NCBI RefSeq assembly: GCF_014842925.1
Contig: NZ_JACYXJ010000001.1
Coordinates: 496,001 to 560,000 of the forward strand
DNA: 64,000 bases
Direction: 5' to 3'
Source: Roseibium polysiphoniae
GTDB lineage: Bacteria > Pseudomonadota > Alphaproteobacteria > Rhizobiales > Stappiaceae
Shown here: piece after piece, positions 53,786-63,731 of the stretch
How positions within the stretch are numbered: position 1 is the stretch's first letter
How the letters are laid out: every line of letters starts with the position of its first letter
Made by a program: the position numbers and the translations under genes
Notes under the pieces: model-generated
Seen by the model: only the letters and a program-made list of their open reading frames with translations
Database searches by the model: none
What the model was told of the DNA's origin: nothing

Positions 53786-56700
53786 AGGAACGACCCCAAT
53801 TCACGGCTCTTGCTTTCGACCTTGTCGGCAATATCGCTAAGGTCCTCTGTCTCTGTACGATCATCGGCAACATGTTGACTGGCCAGCTGACGGCTGTCCG
53901 AGGAGATGGTGTCTTCGCCGGTTTCCCCGAGCACGCGGTTGGCAACGCGCGTGGACAGATCGATCAGGGTTGCGCCGTTTGCAAGCGACATCAACGGAAT
54001 GTCGATGCCCAACTGGCGCTCTGCGCTCATACGCAGTTCCAGAGCCATCAGCGAATCCATGCCAATCTCGGAGAGTGGCTTGTGAGCGTCGATCTCTTCC
54101 GGTGCGATCCGGAGGATCTTGCCGATTTCGCCAGCCAGAAGCTTTGCGACGGTCTGTGCCGCCGCCACATTGTCCATTCCCTCCAGAAGCGCGTGAAGGT
54201 CGATGGCGCCTTCGCCGGCTGATCCGTCATCACCATCACCAAGGCCAAGAAGGCTGACGAGTGGAGTATCCAGCAGGGCAAGGTCCTTGCGCGCTGATTG
54301 CCAGTCGATGCGGGCATAGCCGACGGCTGCCGTCTCGAGGCTCTCTTGCGGCAGGGCCATCAAGGCCACCAGGCCATCGAGCGCTTCTTTTGCCGACAGC
54401 GCATGGCGGCCAAGTTTGCGGGACAGCATCTCGTTCACATCCTCGTTGCGGGTCAGGTATCCCGCGTCCGAGATTGCCCCCCAGGCAACGGTCAGGGCAG
54501 GGCGGCTTTCAGCTCTGCGCTTGCGGGCAAGTGCCTCCAGATAGCCATTGGCGGCAACGTAGTTTGCCTGTCCCGGGTTGCCGACAAGGGTTGTGGCAGA
54601 TGAGTAGAGCACGAAATGATCGAGCGGATCATTGACCGTCAGGGCGTCAAGGAGTTCGGCCCCGCGAACCTTTGGGGCGAGCACCTTGGAAAGGCCTTCG
54701 TGATCAAGGTTGGCGATCAGCACATCATTCAGCACCATCGCGGTGTGGAACACACCCCTGATCTCAGGCATATCGGCGCGAATTGCTTCAAAGGCGCCGG
54801 ACATCGCAGCTTCATCGGTGATGTCGCAGGCAAACGCCCGGACGGTAACGCCAGCGCCTGCAAGCTCGGCGATGGCAGCTTGTGCTTCCTCGGTCGTGTC
54901 TCCACGACGGCTGAGAACAGCAAGGTGACGCGCGCCCATATCTCCCAGGCGCTTGAGCAGTTCGACACCAAAGCCGCCGAAGCCGCCCGCAATTACGTAA
55001 GTTGCGTCCGCCTTGAAGGAAAGCGTCGAGGCTTCAGGCAGGCTGACCGGCACGCTCGGTGGGCGCAGCACGATCTTGCCGATGTGTCCGGCTTGCTGCA
55101 TCAGGCGGAAAGCATCGACGACCCGATTGGCATCGAAAACCCGATGCGGCAGTGGACTCAGGGTGCCATCTTCAAAAAGGCCGACCAGATCTGTGAAGAG
55201 ATCTTCTGCCAGCGCCGGCTGACGGGTCAGCAGCTGGTCAGCGTCAATGCCGAAATAGGTCAGGTTTTGCCGGAACGGTCTCAGACCGATCCGCGTGTTG
55301 CCATAATAGTCGCGCTTGCCCAGTTCTAGGAAGCGGCCGAATGGCTTCAGGACCTCGATGCTGCGCTCCATGGCCTCGCCAAACAGCGAGTTCAGCACCA
55401 CGTCCACGCCCTCGCCATCGGTGTCAATCATCACCGCATCGACGAACTCGAGAGAGCGGGAATCAAGGACAACATCCGCGCCAAGCAGCTTGAGGAAGTT
55501 ACGTTTTTCGACCGAGCCGGCGGTCGCGATGACCTTGGCTCCACGCCACTTCGCGATTTGCAGGGCCGCAAGGCCGACGCCGCCGGCACCGCCGTGGATC
55601 AGAACCGTTTCGCTGTCCGACAGCTTGGCCAGATGAACCAGGGCGTAATACGCGGTCAGGAAGGTAACCGGGATCGTTGCAGCTTCTTCGGAGGACACAT
55701 TGGACGGCATCGGCGCACAGCCGCTTTCGTCCACGGTCACATGGCTTGCGAAACACGCCGGGGCGAAGGTTATCACCTTGTCGCCCGGTTGGAAGCGGGT
55801 CACATTTGGACCGCAGGAGACCACAGTGCCACAGCACTCCATCCCCAGCGTCGGACCGGCAAACCCGTCCTCCAGGGCTTCCTCGGGAAGAAGGCCCAGT
55901 GCCCACATGACATCGCGGAAGTTAAGGCCACTTGCCTCGACCGCAATTTCCACTTCCGAGCTTTCAGGGCGCGGGCGGGCAATTGCCTGCCAGGACAGCT
56001 GGTCAAGCGCGCCCTGCCGCAGTATGTCGAGGCGCATTCCAGGTTCAGCGCCCGCCGGCAAGGTTGCTTCAGGCAGAACACCACCTTGCAGGATGCGCAG
56101 GCCGGAGCGCTTGCCGCCTTCGATGATGATTTCCCGTTCGCCATTCGGACGTTGTAGTTCCTCGACAAGGCGGACGGCCGCAATGCCTGGTTCAAGGTCG
56201 GGAGACAGGTCGATCAGCCGAATACCCGCCTGGGGGAACTCGTTCATGGCTACACGGCCATAAGACCAGGTCGCGGTCTGTGCCGGGCAATGTGCTGAGC
56301 CACCGGCAAGATCCTGTGCGCCGCCCGGCGCCACAATCGTGACGGCGGCATCATCGGCGCCGATGGCGTTGAGCAATCTTGTCAGCGGCCATATGCGGTG
56401 GTCGGCAGATGAAAGCGCATCCTTGTCACCGTCATAGGCACCGAGGAGATACACAATCCGCAGATCGCTTGCCGTGACGAATGGTTTCAGGGTCTCCAGC
56501 TCGGCATCGAAATTGATGTTGAGCACGCCGTCATCGGTGAGCACAGTCTCGTCGCCGAGAACCGCCAGGCGCGTCGCCGCTCCGTCTCGCGACAGGCTGG
56601 ATGAAACAGCATCGGCAAGCTTCTTCGAGGGGCCTTGACCGTCGGCAATCAGCAGCCAATTGGTGTTTGGCTGATCAACGGGCTCGGCTGTTTCCTGTTC

Positions 56701-59700
56701 AGGATCGGCACTGAGCGCATCGTCATTGGCGGCTTTCAGCACCGCGCCGCGCGCCGCGATCAGATCAACTTCTGCGTCAGCGCTATCGAGCGCTGCAGTC
56801 TCTACACGTTCAAATCCTACTGCCGTCAAGGACTGGGACCAATCAGATCCCTGGCGCGAGACAGGGAAGTCACCAAGCGCGCCATCGTCCCACCAGTCCG
56901 CGCCGACACCCATGAGAAGATCGGTCAGCGGTGAGGGCAGGTGTTCGGCCGCCAGAAGCAGACCGTCCCGGGCCAAAAGCCCGGCCAGACGACCGCGCTG
57001 GTCCTGATCAAAATCCGAAAGCGAAGAGGCGCAAATCAGAAGGTCGTAGGGAGCCTTCGCAGCCAATGCTTCATCAGAAAACTCGACGAATTCACTGGAA
57101 GTGCTGCCAGACCAAAGGCGGGCGGCACGGCCCAGGACCGCATCGCTTGCATCCGTAACGACCGCATCCATCCGGCGCGGATCAAGTAACTCATCGACGG
57201 TTTGCGGGATGTCGAGGGAGGTCGCCCCTAGAACCAGGACGCGCAAAGGATGCGCTTCCGGCCAACCCGAGATCACTTCCGACACCAGTTTCTTCTGGGC
57301 GCTAGTCAGGGCGAGGGCCGCTGGAGAGGCCGTTATGTAAGCTTCGAACAATCCACCTGCATAAAGGTCGCGAGCCGTGCTCTTCAAACCGTTCGCAAGG
57401 AGCTCAGGAAGGTCAGTTGAAAGTCTCGCAAGCAAGGCAGCTTCGGCGATGTGCCGGGAAGCTTCGACCGCAATCGTCTGCATGAGGGTGTCGACGCCAG
57501 GCCCTTCGGACGGATCACCCAGTGTCCAGCGGTTTTCCTCCGCCGCTTGGGCCAAACCGCTTTCGCAGAGCCAGTTCAGCAAGGAAAATGCAAGTGGCTT
57601 CGAGCTTTCTGACCATCTCTCGGTCGACAAAAGGTCGTCGGCATCAAGGATACCATCCTTGCAATAGGACCACAGCGTTTCATGGCTGATTGTTCTGCCA
57701 AGCGCCTCGACAAGCAAAGTCTGGTCGGAAAGGTCTTGCGGCGTATCGGACGTAAGGCCGCCTGCGGCGGCGAACGCGACAAAGTCTCCGCCGATTACCT
57801 GGCCGACCGGCGACAGACGGTCCGCTTCCGGCAAATGCGCTGCCAGCTGGCGGTAGACCAGTTCGTTCGGACGCGTCTCGCGCCCCAGTTTTACTGCGCG
57901 GAAGCGAGTTTGCGACAGCCGGGCAATGACGTCGCCCTCAGCATCCAGATACTCAAAACTGGCTTCGATCGAACGCGGCGAGGCTTTCGTCACCTTGATA
58001 CGCACGGTTGAAGGCGGTGTGTCTGACTTTAGCAAACGCAGAGAGCCAATGCGAATTGGCAGGAAACTGGTTTTTTCAGGAACGCCCTCAACGGATTGAA
58101 GCAGGGCGAAAAGTCCATGAAAACCGCTGTCGACAAGCGTCGGACAGAGGGCAAGTTCGCTCTTTGCGAGGACTTCGCTCTGTGGCTTCAGGTAGACGGT
58201 CGCGGTGCGCTCATCATGTGTAACGACTTTCTCCGCACGCCGGAAGGCAGGTCCGTATTCCAGGCCAAAGCTGCGCGTAATCTCATAAAGTTCGTCGTGA
58301 TCGAGGGTCGATGAAACCGTTTCTTCGGTCTTGATCCAGGACGCACGGCTGTCGTTGGAAACAGACACAAAGTGGCCACGTGCGTTCAGGGCCCAATCGC
58401 CCTCCTGGAGACGCGGGCGCGAGAGAATCTCGATCACCTTGTCATCCGGAGAGATTCTGACCTGGGTCTCGAAGGTCTCGGAGTCCTCGATCACAATCGG
58501 ACGGAGAATGTCCAGATCACGAAGTTCGACAGTCTCTCCCTTGGTCCAGCGCAAAGCGGCGCGCAGGGCCATTTCCGTATAGCCAGCAGCCGGGAAGACA
58601 ACAGACTCCTCGACCTTGTGATCGGCAAGCCAGGGAATGGCATCCGCGTCGACATGGTTGAACCACTCGGCCGTATCCTTGCGGAAACGATAGCCGAGCA
58701 ATGGCCACGTCTGCCCGAAGATGAAATCCACCTGTTCAGTCGTCGGCTCTGGTTTGATCTTGGTGTTCTGCCAGGGATAGAGCGGCAGGTCCGCGAGCGA
58801 GGCAGGCATAGTCCCAACAAATTTGGAAAGATCGACCTTGCCTCCGCTGGCAAGGATGCCACTTGCCGCGTGAACCACAGGGTTGGCAATCGGCTTGGCA
58901 TTCTTGCCCGGTTGGTCGAGGCTCGCCAGAACCTTGGCTTTTTTGCCGGCGCCGCGTAGCACGTCGTTCATGTAGGTGCCGAGCACGGCCTTGGGGCCGA
59001 TTTCCACGAGAACGCCGATTTCGCCATCGATCATGTTGCTGATCGCATCGGCAAAGAGCACTGGCTGACGAACGTTACGCCACCAGTAGTCGGCGTCCAG
59101 CATCGCGGCTTCTTCATCCGCGTCCACGGACGAGTAGAAGCGGATTTTGGGCGCTTCCGGAGAGACGCTCGCGAGGCTCTTCAGCAGTGGTTCTTTGATC
59201 GGGTCGACAAGAGCGCTGTGGAATGGATAGGCGAGGTTCAGACGCCGCATCGCCCATTTGTTTTTGCGCGCAAACTTGGCAAATGCGTCAAGGCTGTCCG
59301 TGTCGCCTGAAATTGTCACACTGCGCGGGCTGTTGATCGCCGCAAGTTCCAGCCGTGGCAGGCCACTGGCTTCAATGGCAGCAATTGCCTTTTCCGCCGG
59401 CAGCAGCAACGCCGCCATCGAGCCCAGGTGCCGCACCACCTCCTGCTCGGTAGACCTTGCGTGGATCACCGTCACGGCTTGCTCCAGCGACAAAGCGCCC
59501 GAACACCAGGCCGCGGCCACTTCGCCGACGCTATGACCGGCGACTGCGTCCGGCTCAACGCCGCGGCTTCGCAGGGATTCAACGATCGCGACCTGGATCG
59601 CAAACAGCAACGGTTGGGCGATCTCGGTGCGCTCGATATCGCTTTCCAGATCTTCCGCAAACATGGTCGTCAAAAGTGACCAGCCGCCAACACCCATGAA

Positions 59701-61392
59701 AATCCGGTCGACTTTCTCGAAGGTTTCCTGAAAGACGGCGTCTTTTTGGTAGGCGTCCTGCCCCATGCCGGCCCATTGGGAGCCATTGCCGGAAAAAACG
59801 AAACCGACATTATCCGCCGAGCGCATCGCGTCGCCGGATACAGTTTCACTTCCCGCATCGCCTTCAAGATAGGCCGTCAGCGCGGCGATCTTTTCATCGC
59901 CGGTCGCGCCTTGCACAATCAGGCGCTCCGACAAAAGGTCACGAGCGTGCGCCGAGCTCATGCCGAGATGCGCCGCTCCTTCCTCGTCGGTTTCCTTCAT
60001 CAGATCGCGGAAAGATCCAGCCAGCTCTTTCAGGGCTTCCTTTGAGCGGGCGGTCAGAACCAGTGGCGCTGTAGGATCGCAGCTGCTGACACTGGCATCA
60101 TCCGCGTCACCATCTGCGACCACGGTATGGGCATTTGTGCCGCCAAAGCCGAAGGAATTGATTCCAGCAAGACGCGGTTTTTCTGACTTCGCGAGAGGTA
60201 CGGCTTCTGCAGCGACCTGAAGATTGAGTTCTTCGAAGGGGATATCCGGATTTGGGTCGCGGAAATGAAGAGATTTCGGAAAGGAGTCGTTCTTCAGCGA
60301 AAGAAGCGCTTTGAGAAGGCCAACAAGGCCGGAGACCGGCTCCAGATGTCCCACATTGGTCTTGACCGAACCAATCGGCAGAACCGCATCGCGTTTTTGG
60401 CCAATCACCTTGCCAAGAGCGTCCGCTTCAGCCGGATCTCCGACCCGTGTTCCTGTACCGTGTGCTTCAACGAAGGCGAGATCTTTCGGCGAGATACCAA
60501 GGCCTTCATACATTTCACGCAGGAGGTCTGCCTGCGCATAGGGCGAAGGCAGGGACATGCCGACAGTACGGCCGTCGGCATTGATGCCGCTGGCAAGCAG
60601 CTTGCCGTGGCTACGGCTGCCTTTGAGCTTTCCGGCCCGATTTGCGCGAAGGACGATCGCCACGCCGCCTTCAGAGCGCACATAACCGTCGCCATTGGCA
60701 TCGAATGCCTGACACAGGCCGGTCGGAGACAGCATCGTGGCACGGGAAAAGCCAACAAATGCGAAGGGGCTGAGCAGCAGGCTGACACCACAAACGATCG
60801 CCGTGTCGATTTGGCCGCTTTCAAGCGCTGCAACAGCTTCATGGAGCGCGACAAGTGAGGAGGAACAGGCGGTGTCGACGGTAAAGCTCGGTCCACGCAA
60901 ATCGTAGATATAGGAGATTCTGTTCGACACGATCGACAAGGTATTGCCGGTCATGAACTGCATGTCCGAATTGGCAGTGTCAACCAGAAACCGGTGATGA
61001 TAGTCGAGCGAGGATGCGCCGACATAAACCCCAGTGTTGCTGCCCGCTAGGTCACTTGGCTTGACATTCGCGTGCTCCAGGGCTTCCCAGACCAACTGCA
61101 GCAAAAGCCGTTGCTGCGGATCCATTTGCAGGGCTTCGCGTGGAGAGATTCCAAAAAACGAAGGATCGAAGCCCCAGACATCATCAATCTGACCTGCTGC
61201 CCATGTGTATGACTTTCCAGGAGCGGCCTTGTTTGGATGACCCAATCGCGCGAGGGGCCAACGATCCTCTTCAATGGAGGTGACGGCACAGGTGCCATCT
61301 GCGAGCAGCTTCCAAAATTCATCTGACGAATTCGCGCCCGGCAGCCGATTGGAGAAACCTAGAATATCAATATTGGAGGTAAGGGATGCCAC
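53782..61392 (-). CDS. rkpA: Type I reducing polyketide synthase (RkpA-like), KS-AT-DH-MT-like-ER-KR-ACP
   Basis: A 2536-residue multidomain synthase. KS (about 5-425): Cys176 in VDTACSSS, His311 in EAHGTGT, His349 in NVGHL. AT (about 528-830): Ser621 in GHSVG, with YPFHS at 722-726. DH (about 890-1170): His925 in LADHKVEESVVFP, in which the usual glycine is replaced, and Asp1088 in PTLVDSGFHG. A degenerate methyltransferase-like stretch (about 1225-1560) has VLVLGATS where ExGxGxG is expected. ER (about 1785-2105) contains HGGAGGVGLAALQ. KR (about 2120-2310) has GGFGGFG, Ser2265 and Tyr2278. ACP (about 2415-2490) has Ser2447 in GMDSL. This set makes a fully reduced chain. There is no thioesterase, so RkpG is the likely off-loader. 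Start is GTG with GAAGG seven bases upstream. It resembles rhizobial RkpA. Confidence 0.95.
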   Translation of the reverse strand: MASLTSNIDILGFSNRLPGANSSDEFWKLLADGTCAVTSIEEDRWPLARLGHPNKAAPGKSYTWAAGQIDDVWGFDPSFFGISPREALQMDPQQRLLLQLVWEALEHANVKPSDLAGSNTGVYVGASSLDYHHRFLVDTANSDMQFMTGNTLSIVSNRISYIYDLRGPSFTVDTACSSSLVALHEAVAALESGQIDTAIVCGVSLLLSPFAFVGFSRATMLSPTGLCQAFDANGDGYVRSEGGVAIVLRANRAGKLKGSRSHGKLLASGINADGRTVGMSLPSPYAQADLLREMYEGLGISPKDLAFVEAHGTGTRVGDPAEADALGKVIGQKRDAVLPIGSVKTNVGHLEPVSGLVGLLKALLSLKNDSFPKSLHFRDPNPDIPFEELNLQVAAEAVPLAKSEKPRLAGINSFGFGGTNAHTVVADGDADDASVSSCDPTAPLVLTARSKEALKELAGSFRDLMKETDEEGAAHLGMSSAHARDLLSERLIVQGATGDEKIAALTAYLEGDAGSETVSGDAMRSADNVGFVFSGNGSQWAGMGQDAYQKDAVFQETFEKVDRIFMGVGGWSLLTTMFAEDLESDIERTEIAQPLLFAIQVAIVESLRSRGVEPDAVAGHSVGEVAAAWCSGALSLEQAVTVIHARSTEQEVVRHLGSMAALLLPAEKAIAAIEASGLPRLELAAINSPRSVTISGDTDSLDAFAKFARKNKWAMRRLNLAYPFHSALVDPIKEPLLKSLASVSPEAPKIRFYSSVDADEEAAMLDADYWWRNVRQPVLFADAISNMIDGEIGVLVEIGPKAVLGTYMNDVLRGAGKKAKVLASLDQPGKNAKPIANPVVHAASGILASGGKVDLSKFVGTMPASLADLPLYPWQNTKIKPEPTTEQVDFIFGQTWPLLGYRFRKDTAEWFNHVDADAIPWLADHKVEESVVFPAAGYTEMALRAALRWTKGETVELRDLDILRPIVIEDSETFETQVRISPDDKVIEILSRPRLQEGDWALNARGHFVSVSNDSRASWIKTEETVSSTLDHDELYEITRSFGLEYGPAFRRAEKVVTHDERTATVYLKPQSEVLAKSELALCPTLVDSGFHGLFALLQSVEGVPEKTSFLPIRIGSLRLLKSDTPPSTVRIKVTKASPRSIEASFEYLDAEGDVIARLSQTRFRAVKLGRETRPNELVYRQLAAHLPEADRLSPVGQVIGGDFVAFAAAGGLTSDTPQDLSDQTLLVEALGRTISHETLWSYCKDGILDADDLLSTERWSESSKPLAFSLLNWLCESGLAQAAEENRWTLGDPSEGPGVDTLMQTIAVEASRHIAEAALLARLSTDLPELLANGLKSTARDLYAGGLFEAYITASPAALALTSAQKKLVSEVISGWPEAHPLRVLVLGATSLDIPQTVDELLDPRRMDAVVTDASDAVLGRAARLWSGSTSSEFVEFSDEALAAKAPYDLLICASSLSDFDQDQRGRLAGLLARDGLLLAAEHLPSPLTDLLMGVGADWWDDGALGDFPVSRQGSDWSQSLTAVGFERVETAALDSADAEVDLIAARGAVLKAANDDALSADPEQETAEPVDQPNTNWLLIADGQGPSKKLADAVSSSLSRDGAATRLAVLGDETVLTDDGVLNINFDAELETLKPFVTASDLRIVYLLGAYDGDKDALSSADHRIWPLTRLLNAIGADDAAVTIVAPGGAQDLAGGSAHCPAQTATWSYGRVAMNEFPQAGIRLIDLSPDLEPGIAAVRLVEELQRPNGEREIIIEGGKRSGLRILQGGVLPEATLPAGAEPGMRLDILRQGALDQLSWQAIARPRPESSEVEIAVEASGLNFRDVMWALGLLPEEALEDGFAGPTLGMECCGTVVSCGPNVTRFQPGDKVITFAPACFASHVTVDESGCAPMPSNVSSEEAATIPVTFLTAYYALVHLAKLSDSETVLIHGGAGGVGLAALQIAKWRGAKVIATAGSVEKRNFLKLLGADVVLDSRSLEFVDAVMIDTDGEGVDVVLNSLFGEAMERSIEVLKPFGRFLELGKRDYYGNTRIGLRPFRQNLTYFGIDADQLLTRQPALAEDLFTDLVGLFEDGTLSPLPHRVFDANRVVDAFRLMQQAGHIGKIVLRPPSVPVSLPEASTLSFKADATYVIAGGFGGFGVELLKRLGDMGARHLAVLSRRGDTTEEAQAAIAELAGAGVTVRAFACDITDEAAMSGAFEAIRADMPEIRGVFHTAMVLNDVLIANLDHEGLSKVLAPKVRGAELLDALTVNDPLDHFVLYSSATTLVGNPGQANYVAANGYLEALARKRRAESRPALTVAWGAISDAGYLTRNEDVNEMLSRKLGRHALSAKEALDGLVALMALPQESLETAAVGYARIDWQSARKDLALLDTPLVSLLGLGDGDDGSAGEGAIDLHALLEGMDNVAAAQTVAKLLAGEIGKILRIAPEEIDAHKPLSEIGMDSLMALELRMSAERQLGIDIPLMSLANGATLIDLSTRVANRVLGETGEDTISSDSRQLASQHVADDRTETEDLSDIADKVESKSRELGSFL

Positions 61393-61851
61393 AAGTCGAC
61401 CTTCACTACACGACGCTTGACGCGATTTCTACAATTGTGGTTCAAAAAATCTATTGAGATTAAGCTATTAACATTCTGACTTCGGTCCCCTTCAACTTGA
61501 AAACGCCCCCTCAGGCGCAGCTTTTAAAATTTCTAAAATCGATAGTACCCCAGCGGTTCTGCAGTTGCCACTATAATGGTTCAGGTCTTCCGCCGAAGGG
61601 GAATGGATATCAATAAGAGCATTTGGAAAAAATGAAACTCCGAAATAGCGCTGAAAATGGCTCTTCCTGCGGTGTTTAGAGGAAAGATGTGCAATTGAGG
61701 GGTATAAGGCGCGAAGGAACAAAGGGGGCCGCAAAGCCGTTCCCGTTAAATGAGCCTCGAGTGGCTTGGAAGATCCCGCTCAAGCCTAACGAAGCACACC
61801 AGAGAATTTAGCTACGCGAGCTTGCGAGAGTATCTCGCCTCTCATCGCATG
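61393..61851. promoter_or_regulatory. AT-richer upstream region of the rkpA-like gene
   Basis: 459 bases without a credible gene, between the mttB stop and the synthase start. It is AT-richer than either neighbour. A short minus-strand hairpin (GCGCC-loop-GGCGT then TTTTC, about 61497-61520) might end mttB transcription. Presumably carries the rkpA promoter, but no element can be named. Confidence 0.45.
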
Positions 61852-63423
61852 CTAAACATTGCTGTCCGGAAAGGACGCTTTACGTTCGGCCATGAAAGAC
61901 AGCAGCGCTTCATCGATTCCGGGGTCGATGTCCGGACCTGTGTACTCTTGAAGTTGTTGTTTCCAAATGGCATTTGCGCGCTTTGCGGCGTCCATCTGGC
62001 CGTCAGCAAGCCACTGCTCATAGGAATTGTTGTCGGCAATCGACGACCTGTAAAATGCGCTTTCAAAGTTGCGCTGCGTGTGCTCGGCGCCGAGAAAATG
62101 CCCTCCCGGGCCCACTTCCTCGAGCGCATCCATGGCCATGGCTTCATCTGAAAGGTCGATGCCTCTTGCCAGAACATGCATCATGCCGAGCTGGTCCGCA
62201 TCAAGAATGAATTTCTCGTAGGAAGAACACAGTCCACCCTCGAGCCAGCCAGCCGAATGGAGGCAGAAATTGACGCCTGCCTGAACGGTGGCCGTAATTG
62301 TGTGAGCCGATTCCTGCGCGGCCTGTGCATCGGGCAACTTGGAGGCGGTGAAAGATCCTCCTGAGCGGTAGGGCAGGCCCATTCGCCTTGCGAGCTTGGC
62401 GGCGCCATTCAGCAGCAATGTGCCTTCCGGGCTGCCGAATGTCGGTGCGCCGGACTGCATGGAGATGGAACTTACAAAGGCACCGAAGACCACCGGTGCA
62501 CCTGGACGCAAAAGCTGTGTCAGAGCGCAGCCGGCGAGTGCTTCCGCCAAAACCTGCGAAAGGGTCCCTGCGACCGTGACGGGGCTCATGGCGCCGGCAA
62601 GGATGAAGGGCGAAACGATGCAGGCTTGATTGGCGCGCGCGTAGACCTTCAGGGCGCCAAGCATTGTGCCGTCGAAAACCAGGGGAGAATTGGCGTTGAT
62701 CAGCTGGATCATCACGCAATTCTGGTCGACGAAATCTTCGCCAAAGGCGATCTGCGCCATCTTGACCGAATCTTCCGCCCGCTCCGGTGCGGTCACCGAC
62801 CCCATGAACGGTTTGTCCGAATATTTGAGATGGCTGTAGACCATGTCGAAATGGCGCTTGTTGACCGGCAGATCAACAGGCTCGCAAACGGTGCCGCCAG
62901 AGTGGTGGAGGAACGGCGAGATATAGGCCAGCTTCACAAAATTGCGGAAGTCTTCAATCGTCCCGTAGCGGCGCCCCTGGTCCAGGTCCGTGACGAAGGG
63001 GGGGCCGTAGACCGGTGCAAACACGGTATTGTTGCCGCCGATCTCAACATTTCGCGCCGGATTTCGTGCGTGCTGGGTAAACTGGGCGGGAGCTGTCTTG
63101 ACCAGTTCCTGCAGCATTCCCTTGGGAAAACGCACTCGTTCGCCGGAAACCTCTGCGCCCGCTTCTTTCCAGATCTGGAGAACTTCGGGGTCGTCCCGGA
63201 ACTCCAGGCCGATTTCCGCAAGGATGCGATCGGTTTGTGCTTCGATCTTTTCGCAGCCTTCATCGCTCAGGTAATCGAGAACCGGAATGTTTCGGCTGAG
63301 ATAGGGAGCAAAGATCTGGCCCGAGCCCGACTGGCGGCGTTCCTTGCGCGCTGATCGCCCTCTGCGGCCCGAAGCACGAGGCGCGGCGCTTGCGGAAAGG
63401 CTTGGATCGGCCTGGTCGGTCAT
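61852..63423 (-). CDS. MttB (trimethylamine/betaine methyltransferase) family protein, non-pyrrolysine
   Basis: A 523-residue TIM-barrel corrinoid-methyltransferase superfamily member. Seen: FAPYLSRNIPVLDYLSDEG (about 40-57), NTVFAPVYGPPFVTD (about 130-144), VKLAYISPFLHHSGGTVCEP, SPFILAGAMSPVTVAGTLSQVLAEALAG (about 270-297) and SVHS-like FCLHSAGWLEGGLCSSYEKF. No internal stop or pyrrolysine codon interrupts the frame, as in the glycine-betaine-type and aerobic MttB homologues. A substrate such as a betaine, TMA or another methylated amine is possible but unproven. ATG at 63423 has GGGAG six bases upstream. It is divergent from a FAD-dependent oxidoreductase that would fit the follow-on demethylation. 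Confidence 0.9.
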   Translation of the reverse strand: MTDQADPSLSASAAPRASGRRGRSARKERRQSGSGQIFAPYLSRNIPVLDYLSDEGCEKIEAQTDRILAEIGLEFRDDPEVLQIWKEAGAEVSGERVRFPKGMLQELVKTAPAQFTQHARNPARNVEIGGNNTVFAPVYGPPFVTDLDQGRRYGTIEDFRNFVKLAYISPFLHHSGGTVCEPVDLPVNKRHFDMVYSHLKYSDKPFMGSVTAPERAEDSVKMAQIAFGEDFVDQNCVMIQLINANSPLVFDGTMLGALKVYARANQACIVSPFILAGAMSPVTVAGTLSQVLAEALAGCALTQLLRPGAPVVFGAFVSSISMQSGAPTFGSPEGTLLLNGAAKLARRMGLPYRSGGSFTASKLPDAQAAQESAHTITATVQAGVNFCLHSAGWLEGGLCSSYEKFILDADQLGMMHVLARGIDLSDEAMAMDALEEVGPGGHFLGAEHTQRNFESAFYRSSIADNNSYEQWLADGQMDAAKRANAIWKQQLQEYTGPDIDPGIDEALLSFMAERKASFPDSNV

Positions 63424-63731
63424 GTGGGGCTCCCTCGGCATCTTGATCGCGCTTGTCGCACTTGTTCATGGTTATCCTGACGCGGACTGACCAAATGCCG
63501 AAGCTTTGTTCCGTCCTTTCCTACTCCAAAAGCGGCATGGTTCAAATGTCCGCGGGGCAGGAAGTGTCTGGAACCCAGGGTCAGGCGTGAAAACGGCAAT
63601 GGCGGCTTAAGAACAGCGCATGTCGGTCCGGGGCAAATTCAGGTCTCTCCGAGTGCCTAATTTGATCGCTCAACGGAGACCTGTCGCTCGGCAGCAGCTG
63701 CTTGCCCGAGAACATGCAAAAGGATTGAAAA
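63424..63731. promoter_or_regulatory. Divergent region between mttB-type and FAD oxidoreductase genes
   Basis: 308 bases, no gene. It must hold both promoters. I see no convincing operator palindrome. Confidence 0.45.
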
